Positions 49,253 to 58,859 of a DNA stretch of 64,000 nt are shown here, piece by piece. Origin of the DNA: Arthrobacter horti (lineage in GTDB: Bacteria; Actinomycetota; Actinomycetes; Actinomycetales; Micrococcaceae); assembly GCF_030731045.1 (NCBI RefSeq), contig NZ_JAVALS010000007.1, forward strand, positions 104,072 through 168,071, in the 5' to 3' direction. The translations under genes were made by a program, and so were the position numbers. The notes beneath the pieces were generated by a model. That model saw nothing but the letters and a program-made list of their open reading frames with translations, ran no database searches and was not told the DNA's origin. The stretch's first letter is position 1; each line of letters opens with the position of its first letter.

Positions 49253-50689
49253 CTAGGCGTCGGGGGCCTTGCCGGGATGGGTCGGGTTGGTGTTGCCACT
49301 CTTGAGCGCGCCCGTGATCGACGGCAGGAAGTTGCCCACCTGGGCCAGGACACCGCTCACCATGCTGTTCAGGCCCTCACCGCCGTTCAGGACGGTCATG
49401 TGATCGACGTGGGCGAAGGGCTCCGCCGCGGCGGCCACGATGGCCGGCATGTTCTCCGCGAGCTGCTGGGAGATGACGGCCTCCTGGTTGGTCCCGAGTG
49501 CTTCGGCACGGGCCTTGATGCCGTCCGCCTCGGCAAGGGACTTCGCCTTCATGGCGGAGGCCTCGGCGTCACCGCGCGCCCTGGTGGCGGCGGCTTCGGC
49601 CTCACCGGTGATCTTGGTGGCGCCTGCGGCGGCGGCCGCCGCGGTGGCGTTGGCCTGGGCCTCCACTTCCACCCGGCGGGCGTTCGCCTGGGCCTCGAGT
49701 TCAGTGCGGCGGGCGCGGGCCTCGGAAGCGCTGATGTCGGCGGCCTTCTGGGCTTCGGCCTCGGTGCGCAAGGCGTACGCCTTGGCGTCGGCGGGTTTGC
49801 GGATGGAGGTCTGGAGCTTCTGTTCCTCGCGGTCGGCTTCGAGTTTGGCCACCTCGGTCTCCTGGACCACCACCTGCTGACGGGCGGTGGCATCGGCCAG
49901 CGGGCCGGCCTGCGCGGCGTTGGCGCGGGCGGTTTCGGCGTTCGCCTGGGCCGCAGACTGCCGGATCTCGGAAAGGCTCTGGGCATCGGCGATCTGCGCG
50001 GCGGCCTCCGCTTCCTTCTCCGCCGCCTCGCGGTTCCTGGTGGCCTCGGCGATCCTTGCCTCCATCTTCACCTGGGCGATATGCGGCTTGGCCAGGTTCT
50101 GGATGTAACCGGTGGGGTCCTGAAGGTCTTTGATCTGGAGGGAGTCGACCACCAGGCCGAGTTTTTCCATTTCCGTGCCGCTGGCACTGCGGACCTGGGA
50201 GGCGAGCTTGTCGCGTTCACGGATGATCTCCTCCATGGTCATGGAGCCGATGATCGACCGCAGATGGCCTTCGAAGACGTTGTAGACCTGGCTTTCCATC
50301 TTGGGCTGCTGACCCAGGAACCGCCGGGCGGCGTTCGCGATGAAGGGTGAGGCGTCACCGATCTTGTAGATCACCACGCCCTCCACGATCACCTGGATGC
50401 CCTGCGAGGTCACGCAGTTGACCTGGAGTTCCGTCTCGCTGAGAGTCAGGGAAAGGGTCCTCACGGTCTGGAGACCGGGAACCACCAGGGCGCCCTTCCC
50501 CGTGACGATCTTGAAGTCCATGCCGTCCCGCGTCTCCGTGTTCCCACGGGTCAGGCCTGAGATGATCAGCGCCTCGTTCGGCTCGGCGACCTTCCACATC
50601 AACTGAATGAGCAGCCTGACGACCGCGATGGCCACCACCACACCCAGAATGGCGACGAGCAGAGGAATGAAACCCAAGAGAACGGACAT
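49253..50689 (-). CDS. Flotillin-like SPFH/band 7 protein
   Basis: The 478-residue protein starts with a hydrophobic hairpin segment (about residues 3-30), then an SPFH domain (about 35-200: VAEPNEALIISG, RDGMDFKIVTGKG, GLVVDSLQIKDL). A long Ala/Glu-rich coiled coil follows (about 205-400, many EAEAxA repeats) and a C-terminal helical tail. Flotillins scaffold membrane microdomains. ATG 50689 has AAAGG eight bases upstream; a TTG at 50704 is weaker. Downstream is the NfeD-like partner. Confidence 0.93.
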   Translation of the reverse strand: MSVLLGFIPLLVAILGVVVAIAVVRLLIQLMWKVAEPNEALIISGLTRGNTETRDGMDFKIVTGKGALVVPGLQTVRTLSLTLSETELQVNCVTSQGIQVIVEGVVIYKIGDASPFIANAARRFLGQQPKMESQVYNVFEGHLRSIIGSMTMEEIIRERDKLASQVRSASGTEMEKLGLVVDSLQIKDLQDPTGYIQNLAKPHIAQVKMEARIAEATRNREAAEKEAEAAAQIADAQSLSEIRQSAAQANAETARANAAQAGPLADATARQQVVVQETEVAKLEADREEQKLQTSIRKPADAKAYALRTEAEAQKAADISASEARARRTELEAQANARRVEVEAQANATAAAAAAGATKITGEAEAAATRARGDAEASAMKAKSLAEADGIKARAEALGTNQEAVISQQLAENMPAIVAAAAEPFAHVDHMTVLNGGEGLNSMVSGVLAQVGNFLPSITGALKSGNTNPTHPGKAPDA

Positions 50690-50720
50690 CAGCTGGCCTT
50701 TCAACGGCGGGCGGTCGAGT

Positions 50721-50737
50721 GACTGGTGTAGCCAGTC
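50721..50737. promoter_or_regulatory. Inverted repeat upstream of the flotillin gene
   Basis: GACTGG-N5-CCAGTC is a perfect 6-bp inverted repeat 31 bp before the ATG. TACACC (minus strand, 50725-50730), a possible -10, lies within it. Confidence 0.35.
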
Positions 50738-50848
50738 TGCTGCCGTCCGTTCGCTTTAGTCCAGCAATTCGGGGAGAGGATTTCCGATCCCCCACTATTC
50801 AAGGAAATCGACGCTGCCTAGTTCCGGTCCAAGCGCCTGAACAGCAAA

Positions 50849-50880
50849 GACCCCCGGAACCCATTCGGATTCCGGGGGTC
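50849..50880 (-). terminator. Terminator of tRNA-Thr
   Basis: An 11-bp perfect stem (50849-50859 with 50870-50880) lies nine bases beyond the tRNA end and is followed leftward by TTTGCTG. Confidence 0.7.
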
Positions 50881-50889
50881 GTTTCTCTG

Positions 50890-50963
50890 AGCCCCCTGCC
50901 GGATTCGAACCGGCGACCCTCTGTTTACAAGACAGATGCTCTGGCCAACTGAGCTAAGGGGGC
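50890..50963 (-). tRNA. tRNA-Thr (anticodon TGT)
   Basis: The 74-nt minus-strand cloverleaf has acceptor stem GCCCCCT/AGGGGGC, T-stem GCCGG/CCGGC with TTCGAAT, and anticodon loop CTTGTAA. CCA is not encoded. Confidence 0.96.
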
Positions 50964-51043
50964 GAGCGCCCATCGATGCCGGGCGCGGCTTAAAGCCTAG
51001 CGGAGAGCAGCGGCGCCCCCAAACGCGGAGTTCCCCCGAACGC

Positions 51044-51079
51044 ACGGCGGCCCGTCCCCAGAAGGGGACGGGCCGCCGT
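51044..51079 (-). terminator. Terminator of the DsbA-like gene
   Basis: A 16-bp perfect stem (51044-51059 with 51064-51079) with an AGAA loop, 17 bases after the stop. Confidence 0.75.
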
Positions 51080-51095
51080 CGTCGCTCGACGTGCG

Positions 51096-51995
51096 CTACT
51101 TCTTGGCCTTGGCGGCGAGCGCGTTGTTCAGCAGCGTCGGGAAGTCCGTCTGGGCGTCAGCACCGGCCCCGTACTGCTTGCCGTCCACGAAGACGGTGGG
51201 GGTGCCGTTGACGCCGACAGAGGCGGCTTCCTTGGTGACGGCCAGGACGAAGGGGCGGAACGTCTTATCGTTCACGCACTGCGAGATGTCCTTCGCTCCG
51301 ACATCCTTGGCGATGCTGCTGAGCTTGTCATTGGTCAAGCCGGGGCCGTTCTCGTCCGGCTGCTGGGCGTAGAGCGCCTTGAAGTAGTCCTGGTACTTCT
51401 CCGGCGACACGTTCAGGACGCAGGCCGCCGCGGCGGCGGCACGGGAGGAGTAGTTGGTGGTGGAGTGGGCGTCGAGGAGGCCGATGGGGCGGTACTCGAC
51501 CGTGATGGATCCGTCCTTCACGTGCTGATCCAGCAGACTGCCGTAGGTGGATTCGAAGTTCTTGCAGACCGGGCAGATGAAGTCCACATAGGCGACCACC
51601 TTGACCGGCTTGCCGGCCTCCGCGGCCACGCTGGGCGCTGCGGCGACCGCACCCTGGGACGGCACTGCCGTCGGCGTCGGGATCGATGCGGCGTCCACCT
51701 GGGACCCGGGCTGCGCCAGGACGCCGTCCTTGGTCAGGACCGCGCCGCCATGCACATTGGCATTGGCCGGCGTGGCGCCCTGGTTCGGGATGGGCGCGTT
51801 GGCGGCGTTGGTGGCCATGATGGACCACACCACGATGCCCACCACGAGGACCGCGGCCACGACCACGCCCCAGATCAGGAGGAGCTTGTTCCGCTTCTCC
51901 TTCTTGAGCTGCTGCTCACGGATCAGACGGGCCTTCTCACGGGCTTGGGCGGTACGCTCGGCCTTGCTCTGGCGCGGCTCTTGTGCAGGAGTCAT
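51096..51995 (-). CDS. Membrane-anchored DsbA/thioredoxin-like disulfide oxidoreductase
   Basis: A 299-residue protein with a basic, coiled cytoplasmic N-terminus (KAERTAQAREKARLIREQQ), one membrane helix at about 42-65, and an extracytoplasmic DsbA-like domain. The redox motif is CPVC in YVDFICPVCKNFE near residue 140, and the cis-proline loop is GVNGTPTVFVDGKQYG near 265. Two further cysteines lie between. It probably forms or shuffles disulfides in exported proteins. GAGGAAGC precedes ATG 51995; longer starts run into non-conserved sequence. Confidence 0.9.
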   Translation of the reverse strand: MTPAQEPRQSKAERTAQAREKARLIREQQLKKEKRNKLLLIWGVVVAAVLVVGIVVWSIMATNAANAPIPNQGATPANANVHGGAVLTKDGVLAQPGSQVDAASIPTPTAVPSQGAVAAAPSVAAEAGKPVKVVAYVDFICPVCKNFESTYGSLLDQHVKDGSITVEYRPIGLLDAHSTTNYSSRAAAAAACVLNVSPEKYQDYFKALYAQQPDENGPGLTNDKLSSIAKDVGAKDISQCVNDKTFRPFVLAVTKEAASVGVNGTPTVFVDGKQYGAGADAQTDFPTLLNNALAAKAKK

Positions 51996-52102
51996 GCTTC
52001 CTCGGTCTGTTGGGGGCTCAATGCCTTGGGCTACCAAATCAGAAGAATCTTATTCCAGATGTCTGGGAAACCCCTGGCCCCGCCCACGACGTGCACTGAC
52101 GC

Positions 52103-52108
52103 TAGGGT
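52103..52108 (+). promoter_or_regulatory. -10 element (TAGGGT) of otsAB
   Basis: TAGGGT lies 37 bp before the GTG of otsA, leaving a leader of about 30 nt that contains the ribosome site TGAGGGG. Confidence 0.5.
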
Positions 52109-52145
52109 GGATCAGGAGTCGAGAAGCCAACTCTGAGGGGTCGCC

Positions 52146-53654
52146 GTGCGCACCGAGGACAGCAGCAGCACGAATACCGGGGCCCTGGCCCCCCGCCACT
52201 TCGACTTCGTCGTGGTGGCGAACCGCCTGCCCGTGGACCGGGTGGTGGACGACGACGGCGCCCTCCACTGGCGCCGTTCGCCCGGCGGTCTGGTGACCGC
52301 CTTGGCCCCGGTCATGCAGGAGGCGGACGGCGCCTGGGTGGGCTGGCACGGAGCCTCCGGTGAGACCCTGGACCCTTTCAATCATGAAGGCACGGACATC
52401 ATCCCGGTCCCGCTGAGCGAGGACGATGTTGAGCAGTATTACGAAGGGTTCTCCAACGCCACCCTCTGGCCGCTCTATCACGATGTCACGGCCCGCCCCG
52501 AGTTCCACCGTGCCTGGTGGGACGCCTACCGCCGCGTGAACCGGCGCTTCGCCGAGGCCGCCGCACGGGCAGCCGCCCCGGGTGCCACGGTCTGGGTGCA
52601 GGACTACCAGCTCCAGCTGGTCCCCCGGCTCCTCCGTCAGATCCGCCCGGACCTGACCATCGGGTTCTTCAACCACATCCCCTTCCCTCCGCAGGAGATC
52701 TTCGCCCAGCTCCCGTGGCGCCGGGAGGTCCTGGAAGGACTGCTGGGCGCGGATCTGGTGGGCTTCCAGCGCAGTGGGGACGCCCGGAACTTCGTGCGGG
52801 CCGCCACCAGGCTGACCGGCGCTTCCCTCAGCCGGGTCACTCCCCAGCTCCGCACCATGGTCCCGCGCACTCAGAGCCTCACGGTGGACCCGGGACTGCC
52901 CACCGCCCACCACTGTGTGGCGGAGGCGTTCCCCATCTCCATCGAGGTCTCCCAGATCGAGGCCCTGGCCCGGGACCCGAAGGTGGTGGACCGGGCCCGT
53001 CGGATCCGCTTTGAACTCGGCAATCCGCGGACGGTCCTGCTGGGCGTGGACCGGCTGGACTACACCAAGGGCATCCGGCACCGCCTCAAGGCCTATGAGG
53101 AGCTCCTCAAGGACGGGGACCTGACCGTGGAGGACGCCTGCCTCATCCAGGTGGCCAGCCCCAGCCGCGAACAGGTGGAGGAGTACCGGATCCTGCGCGA
53201 GGAGATCGAGGGCACGGTGGGCCACATCAACGGCGCCTTCGACACCCTCGGCCGCACCGCCGTGCGCTATCTCCACCACAGCTACCCCGTGGAGGAGATG
53301 GTGGCGCTCTATCTGGCCGCCGACGTCATGCTGATCACGGCCCTGAAGGACGGCATGAACCTGGTGGCCAAGGAGTACGTCACGGCCCGCGTCGACAACA
53401 CGGGAGCCCTGGTCCTCTCCGAGTTCACGGGAGCCGCGGACCAGCTCAAGCAGGCCTTCCTGGTCAACCCCCACGACATCGACGGCCTGAAGTCAGCGAT
53501 CCTCTCCGCCACTCGCGTCTCCCGCCCGGAAGCCGCACGGCGGATGCGCTCGATGCGGCGCCAGGTCACCACCCACGACGTCCGCGGCTGGTCCACGGCC
53601 TTCCTGGAACGCCTCGCCGGGCTCGCCGGACAGCACCAGGAGACCCCGGCATGA
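52146..53654 (+). CDS. otsA: Trehalose-6-phosphate synthase
   Basis: This GT20 enzyme couples glucose-6-phosphate with a nucleotide-activated glucose. The 502-residue chain has FVVVANRLPVDR at the start, the SPGGLVTALAPVM loop, VWVQDYQLQLVPRLLR, FFNHIPFPPQEIF, GVDRLDYTKGIRHRL and the donor-site VLSEFTGAA. The stop overlaps the otsB start by four bases. GTG 52146 is preceded by TGAGGGG. Together otsA and otsB make trehalose, a stress protectant and carbon reserve. Confidence 0.96.
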   Translation: MRTEDSSSTNTGALAPRHFDFVVVANRLPVDRVVDDDGALHWRRSPGGLVTALAPVMQEADGAWVGWHGASGETLDPFNHEGTDIIPVPLSEDDVEQYYEGFSNATLWPLYHDVTARPEFHRAWWDAYRRVNRRFAEAAARAAAPGATVWVQDYQLQLVPRLLRQIRPDLTIGFFNHIPFPPQEIFAQLPWRREVLEGLLGADLVGFQRSGDARNFVRAATRLTGASLSRVTPQLRTMVPRTQSLTVDPGLPTAHHCVAEAFPISIEVSQIEALARDPKVVDRARRIRFELGNPRTVLLGVDRLDYTKGIRHRLKAYEELLKDGDLTVEDACLIQVASPSREQVEEYRILREEIEGTVGHINGAFDTLGRTAVRYLHHSYPVEEMVALYLAADVMLITALKDGMNLVAKEYVTARVDNTGALVLSEFTGAADQLKQAFLVNPHDIDGLKSAILSATRVSRPEAARRMRSMRRQVTTHDVRGWSTAFLERLAGLAGQHQETPA

Positions 53655-54502
53655 GCGGCGGTCCCGAGGCCCGTGTCCCCGCCGGCCTGACGGACGAGCT
53701 GCGCGCCGCCGTCGAGCATCTCGCCGAGGCTCCCGCCCTGCTGATCGCACTGGACTTCGACGGCACGCTCTCGCCGCTGGTCCCCCACGCGGCCGACGCA
53801 CGGCCGCACCCCCGCGCCGCCCGGGCTCTCGTCTCCCTGGCCGGCCTGGAGGGCACGACGACGGCGCTGGTCTCCGGCCGCTCGCTGGAGAGCCTGCGGC
53901 ACGTCGCTCAGCCGGACCCCCGCACGCTGCTGGTCGGCAGTCATGGCGCGGAGGTGTGGCTGGGTGAGGGGAGCACGAGCCTGACCCTGGACGCCACCCA
54001 GCGTGAACTCCTGGACCGTGTGAGGCAGCTCCTGTCGGAGGTGGCGAGCCAGGCGCCCGGATGCTGGGTGGAGGACAAACCTGCCGCCGCCGTGCTCCAC
54101 ACCCGGCAGGCGTCGGAGGAGGATGCCCTGGACGCGGAGGCCGCGGCCCGGCACCTTCTGGAGCACCTGTCCGGGGTGCATCTTCTGGCAGGCAAGCGCG
54201 TCCTGGAGGCCACCGTGGTCAATGCTTCCAAGGGCGAGGCTCTGGACTTCCTCCGTGCCGCGTATGGGCCTGTCAGCGTCCTGTACGCGGGTGACGACGT
54301 CACGGATGAGACGGCCTTTCTTCGCCTGGATTCCGGTGCTTCCGCGCGCTTTCCGGACCTGGGCGTGAAGGTCGGTGACGGCTTCACCGCGGCCGGTTTC
54401 CGGGTTGCGTCGCCTGAGGACGTGGCGGACCTCCTGGAACTCCTCTTCACGTGCCGTTCACCTGGCCGTGGAGACAAAAGTCATCCTTATCTGCAATACT
54501 GA
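53651..54502 (+). CDS. otsB: Trehalose-6-phosphate phosphatase
   Basis: A HAD-family phosphatase that releases trehalose from trehalose-6-phosphate. Motif 1 is ALDFDGTLSPLV with the nucleophilic aspartate near residue 35; SGRSLESL and the C-terminal YAGDDVTDETAF carry the other acids. The 283-residue length is normal. It is translated from the ATGA overlap with otsA. Its 3' end contains the probable promoter region of the downstream ABC ATPase gene. Confidence 0.94.
   Translation: MSGGPEARVPAGLTDELRAAVEHLAEAPALLIALDFDGTLSPLVPHAADARPHPRAARALVSLAGLEGTTTALVSGRSLESLRHVAQPDPRTLLVGSHGAEVWLGEGSTSLTLDATQRELLDRVRQLLSEVASQAPGCWVEDKPAAAVLHTRQASEEDALDAEAAARHLLEHLSGVHLLAGKRVLEATVVNASKGEALDFLRAAYGPVSVLYAGDDVTDETAFLRLDSGASARFPDLGVKVGDGFTAAGFRVASPEDVADLLELLFTCRSPGRGDKSHPYLQY
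54495..54500 (+). promoter_or_regulatory. Possible -10 (AATACT) of the sugar-ABC ATPase gene
   Basis: AATACT overlaps the end of otsB, with GAGACA (54471-54476) 18 bp upstream as a weak -35. The leader to GTG 54670 would be about 160 nt. Confidence 0.35.
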
Positions 54503-54669
54503 GGATGTGATGTGGCGCACATCAGCGTGCGGCGTCACCGAGTGCGGGATCCATAACGGCTGTTTCGCTGAACCGGCCGGGCGGACCCCGCACTTTCATG
54601 AGAACTGAATATCTTCCATTCACTACGGATCGTTCGGCACGTACCTGCCGATGAAGGGACACGAGAACT

Positions 54670-55752
<1,083 letters not shown>

Positions 55753-55770
55753 TCCACACCTTGTCTGTCG

Positions 55771-55812
55771 CTGAAGACGGCCCGTTCCACCCCCGGAACG
55801 GGCCGTCTTCAG
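55771..55812 (+). terminator. Terminator after the sugar-ABC ATPase gene
   Basis: An 18-bp perfect stem (55771-55788 with 55795-55812), without a distinct T-run. Confidence 0.65.
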
Positions 55813-55844
55813 TACCCGCACCTTCCTGCTCCTCGGAGGATCCC

Positions 55845-57404
55845 TTGTCTTCTCAGCACTTCATCACGCCCGTCCCCCGGTCCGTCGTCCCGTCCGCCGG
55901 GACCCTCACGCTGACCCCTGCCACGCGCGTCGTCCCCGGCCCGGGTGCCGAATCCGTCGCCGTCCGCTTCGCCGCGTGGCTCCGTGCAGGCACCGGCTGG
56001 GAGGTCCCCCTCGCCGGGGACACCGGCCCGGCCATCACCTTCACCCTCGACCCGTCCGTCGACGGCGGGGAGGCCTACACGCTCACCGTGAACGACGACG
56101 GCGTGCGGCTGGCCGCCGCGCATCCCGCGGGTCTGTTCCACGCGGCGTCGTCGTTGCGGCAGCTGCTGCCGGCCGCCCTGGAGAAGGGGCACGCGGACGC
56201 CCCGTCCGGCACGATCGATGTGGGCCATGTCCACGTCGAGGACGCGCCCCGCTTCGCCTACCGGGGCATCATGCTGGACGTGGCCCGCAGCTATTACCCG
56301 ATGGATGAGATCCGCCGGCTGATCGACGTCATGACCCGCTTCAAGTACAACGTCCTGCACCTGCACCTGGCCGATGACCAGTCCTGGCGCGTCGAGCTGG
56401 ACACCCCGGAGGACAACCCCACCGGGATCGATTTCACCGAACTCGCCCGCATCGGCAAAGACGGCGCAGTCAACCGTGAAGGCTGGGGCACCGGTCCCGG
56501 CCGGACGGGGTACTACACGCAGGACGATTACCGGCTGATCGTGGAGTACGCGGCCGAGCGCTTCGTCACCGTGGTCCCGGAGTTCGACGTGCCCGGACAC
56601 GTCAACGCGGTCCTGGCCGCGATCCCGCAGCTCAACCCGGACGGCGTGGCCACCAGCCCCAATGCCACCGGCGAGGTGGGCTTCTCCACGCTGTACAACG
56701 ACAACCCTCTGACCAGGCCTTTCGTCGCCGAGGTCTTCCGCCAGCTGGCGGCCCTGACGCCCGGCCCGTACCTGCACTTGGGCGGCGATGAGGCCCTGGT
56801 GACCAGCAAGGAGGACTTCATCGCCATGGTCGGTGACTTCGCGGCGTCGGTGGCGGCCACGGGGAAGACCGTCATGGGATGGAACGAATACGCCCAGGCG
56901 GAACTCCCCGCCGGGGCGGTCATCCAGTACTGGGATGGGGACCTGGAGCCCACGCTGCGGCAGGTCCGGGACAACGGCGCCCGCGTGGTGATGTCCCCCG
57001 GCAAGGGGAGCTACCTGGACCAGAAGTACGTGGAATCGGACCCCATCGGCCTGAAGTGGGCGGCCATGGGCGACTGGGACCTCCACTACGGCTGGGACCC
57101 GGTCCGTGACGGCCTGGCGGAGCAGGACGTCCTGGGCGTCGAGGCGCCACTGTGGAGCGAGACCATCCGCAGCCTGGATGAGGCCCACTGGCTCATCTAC
57201 CCTCGCGCCATCGCCGTCGCGGAGACGGCCTGGAGCGGTGCCGAGGCCAAGGACCCGGCATCGTTCGCGGTCCGCCTCGGGGCGCTGGGCGAGCGGCTCG
57301 TGGCCCTGGACGTCACCTTCCGGCCCAGTCCGGGCATCGCCTGGAACGCCCGGCCGCGGGACGTCTTCGCCGCCGGCGCGGTGACGGGGACAATGGACGC
57401 ATGA
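55845..57404 (+). CDS. GH20 beta-N-acetylhexosaminidase
   Basis: A 519-residue hexosaminidase. The N-terminal GH20b domain is followed by the catalytic barrel with YRGIMLDVARSYYPM, HLHLADDQSWRVEL, VPEFDVPGH and HLGGDEA, whose Asp-Glu pair (about residues 315-316) performs substrate-assisted catalysis. No signal peptide is seen, so it probably acts on imported chitooligosaccharides or wall fragments in the cytoplasm. TTG 55845 was chosen because GGAGGA lies four bases upstream and an upstream ATG reads through the terminator hairpin. It overlaps the DUF4032 gene by four bases. Confidence 0.93.
   Translation: MSSQHFITPVPRSVVPSAGTLTLTPATRVVPGPGAESVAVRFAAWLRAGTGWEVPLAGDTGPAITFTLDPSVDGGEAYTLTVNDDGVRLAAAHPAGLFHAASSLRQLLPAALEKGHADAPSGTIDVGHVHVEDAPRFAYRGIMLDVARSYYPMDEIRRLIDVMTRFKYNVLHLHLADDQSWRVELDTPEDNPTGIDFTELARIGKDGAVNREGWGTGPGRTGYYTQDDYRLIVEYAAERFVTVVPEFDVPGHVNAVLAAIPQLNPDGVATSPNATGEVGFSTLYNDNPLTRPFVAEVFRQLAALTPGPYLHLGGDEALVTSKEDFIAMVGDFAASVAATGKTVMGWNEYAQAELPAGAVIQYWDGDLEPTLRQVRDNGARVVMSPGKGSYLDQKYVESDPIGLKWAAMGDWDLHYGWDPVRDGLAEQDVLGVEAPLWSETIRSLDEAHWLIYPRAIAVAETAWSGAEAKDPASFAVRLGALGERLVALDVTFRPSPGIAWNARPRDVFAAGAVTGTMDA
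57389..57394 (+). promoter_or_regulatory. Internal -10 element (GACAAT) for the DUF4032 gene
   Basis: GACAAT lies six bases before the ATG at 57401, inside the end of the GH20 gene. It suggests an extra leaderless transcript. Confidence 0.4.
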
Positions 57405-58786
57405 GTTGGAACCCACCCGTCAACGGGGCCCAGTGGCATGACGAACCCACGGATTACAGCCAGCTGGGGAAGCTTCCACGGGCGGAGGCCGCGAGTGGTG
57501 ATGAGACGCCCGGCCTCATCACCGGTTCGCTGAGCATCACCGCGGCGAGCGCGGACCCGGAGCTCCTGGACCTGCCGTGGCACATCGCCCTGGAGGACTG
57601 GCCGCAGGCCAATCTGGCGGCGCTCCCCCGCGGCATCTCCCGGCACGTGGTGCGCTTCGCCCACCTGGGCGGCAGCGTGATCGCCATCAAGGAGACCAGT
57701 GAGCACGTGGCCCGCCACGAGTACCACATGCTCCGGAAGCTGGCCCGTCTGGATGTGCCGGGCGTGGAGCCGGTGGCCGTCATCACGGGCCGCACCACGC
57801 CGGACGGCGCACCGCTGAACCCGTGTCTGGTGACGCGGCACCTGAAGTTCTCCATGCCGTACCGCGCGCTGTTCTCCCAGATGCTGCGCAAGGATACGCT
57901 GACCCGCCTGATCGACGCGTTGGCGCTGCTCCTGGTCCGCTTGCACCTGGTGGGCTTCTACTGGGGCGACGTCTCGCTCTCCAACACCCTGTTCCGCCGG
58001 GACGCGGGCGCCTTCGCCGCATACCTCGTGGACGCGGAGACCGGCGAGCTGTACCCGGACCTTTCCACCGGCCAGCGGGAGTATGACCTCGAGATCGCCA
58101 GGGTCAACATCGCCGGTGAGCTCATGGACCTCCTGGAGGGCGAGCTGATCGACGAACAGGTGGACCCGGTGGCCACGAGTGAACTGATCATGGACTCCTA
58201 CCGCCGACTCTGGGACGAGCTCACGGCCAAGGAGTCCTTCGAGCTGGGCGACCGCTGGCGCGTGGGCGCCCGCATCCGCCGCCTGAACGAGCTGGGCTTC
58301 GACGTGGAGGAGTACGCCATCAAGACGACGCCGGACGGCTCCACCATCCAGCTGCAGCCCAAGGTGGTCGACGCCGGACACCACCAGCGCCGTCTGCTGC
58401 GCCTCACCGGCCTGGACGCCCAGGAGAACCAGGCACGCCGTCTGCTCAACGACATGGACGCCTACCGGGCGGACAACTACCCGGGCCAGGACGAGGAGAT
58501 CAGCGCGCATGCCTGGGTGTCCCAGGTGTTCGAACCGATCGTCCGCTCCATCCCGCGGGAGCTCTCCGGCAAGCTGGAGCCTGCCGAGGTGGTCCACGAG
58601 GTCCTGGAGCACCGCTGGTACATGACGGAGAAGCGCAACCAGCACGTCCCCATGGCGGAGGCGCTGCAGTCCTACATCGACGACGTCCTCCGGCACCGCC
58701 GGGACGAGGCGACACTCCTGCTCAACCCGGACACGGAACTGCTCCAGGTTCTGGAGGCCGGGGTCATCACGCCGGACGAGGACTGA
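57401..58786 (+). CDS. DUF4032 protein with kinase-like N-terminal region
   Basis: The 461-residue actinobacterial protein has a degenerate protein-kinase-like part (about 60-260): IAIKETSEHVARHEYHML resembles the lysine strand and RLHLVGFYWGDVSLSNTLF the catalytic loop, with YLVDAETGEL as a possible metal aspartate. The C-terminal part (about 270-461) is the DUF4032 region with EEISAHAWVSQVFEPIV. The function is unknown. It overlaps the GH20 gene by four bases and may also have its own promoter. Confidence 0.82.
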   Translation: MSWNPPVNGAQWHDEPTDYSQLGKLPRAEAASGDETPGLITGSLSITAASADPELLDLPWHIALEDWPQANLAALPRGISRHVVRFAHLGGSVIAIKETSEHVARHEYHMLRKLARLDVPGVEPVAVITGRTTPDGAPLNPCLVTRHLKFSMPYRALFSQMLRKDTLTRLIDALALLLVRLHLVGFYWGDVSLSNTLFRRDAGAFAAYLVDAETGELYPDLSTGQREYDLEIARVNIAGELMDLLEGELIDEQVDPVATSELIMDSYRRLWDELTAKESFELGDRWRVGARIRRLNELGFDVEEYAIKTTPDGSTIQLQPKVVDAGHHQRRLLRLTGLDAQENQARRLLNDMDAYRADNYPGQDEEISAHAWVSQVFEPIVRSIPRELSGKLEPAEVVHEVLEHRWYMTEKRNQHVPMAEALQSYIDDVLRHRRDEATLLLNPDTELLQVLEAGVITPDED

Positions 58787-58792
58787 CCCACA

Positions 58793-58850
58793 CGCGGGAG
58801 GCCGTCGGCGCGCAATCGGGACTCACTCGTGGCGCCGGCGGCCTCCCGCG
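58793..58850. terminator. Bidirectional terminator between the DUF4032 and ABC permease genes
   Basis: CGCGGGAGGCCG (58793-58804) pairs with 58839-58850, with a further inner pairing. The flanking genes converge. Confidence 0.7.
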
Positions 58851-58859
58851 TTCCGGAGT

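Noticed and set aside
54445..54466. Two TTCAC units 11 bp apart near the end of otsB
   Set aside because: They resemble a PHO box, but the match is weak outside TTCAC and the bases encode otsB, so chance is likely.
54506..54608. A short Cys-containing reading frame between otsB and the sugar-ABC ATPase gene
   Set aside because: A start a few bases after AATACT is possible, but nothing else supports translation of a roughly 32-residue peptide.
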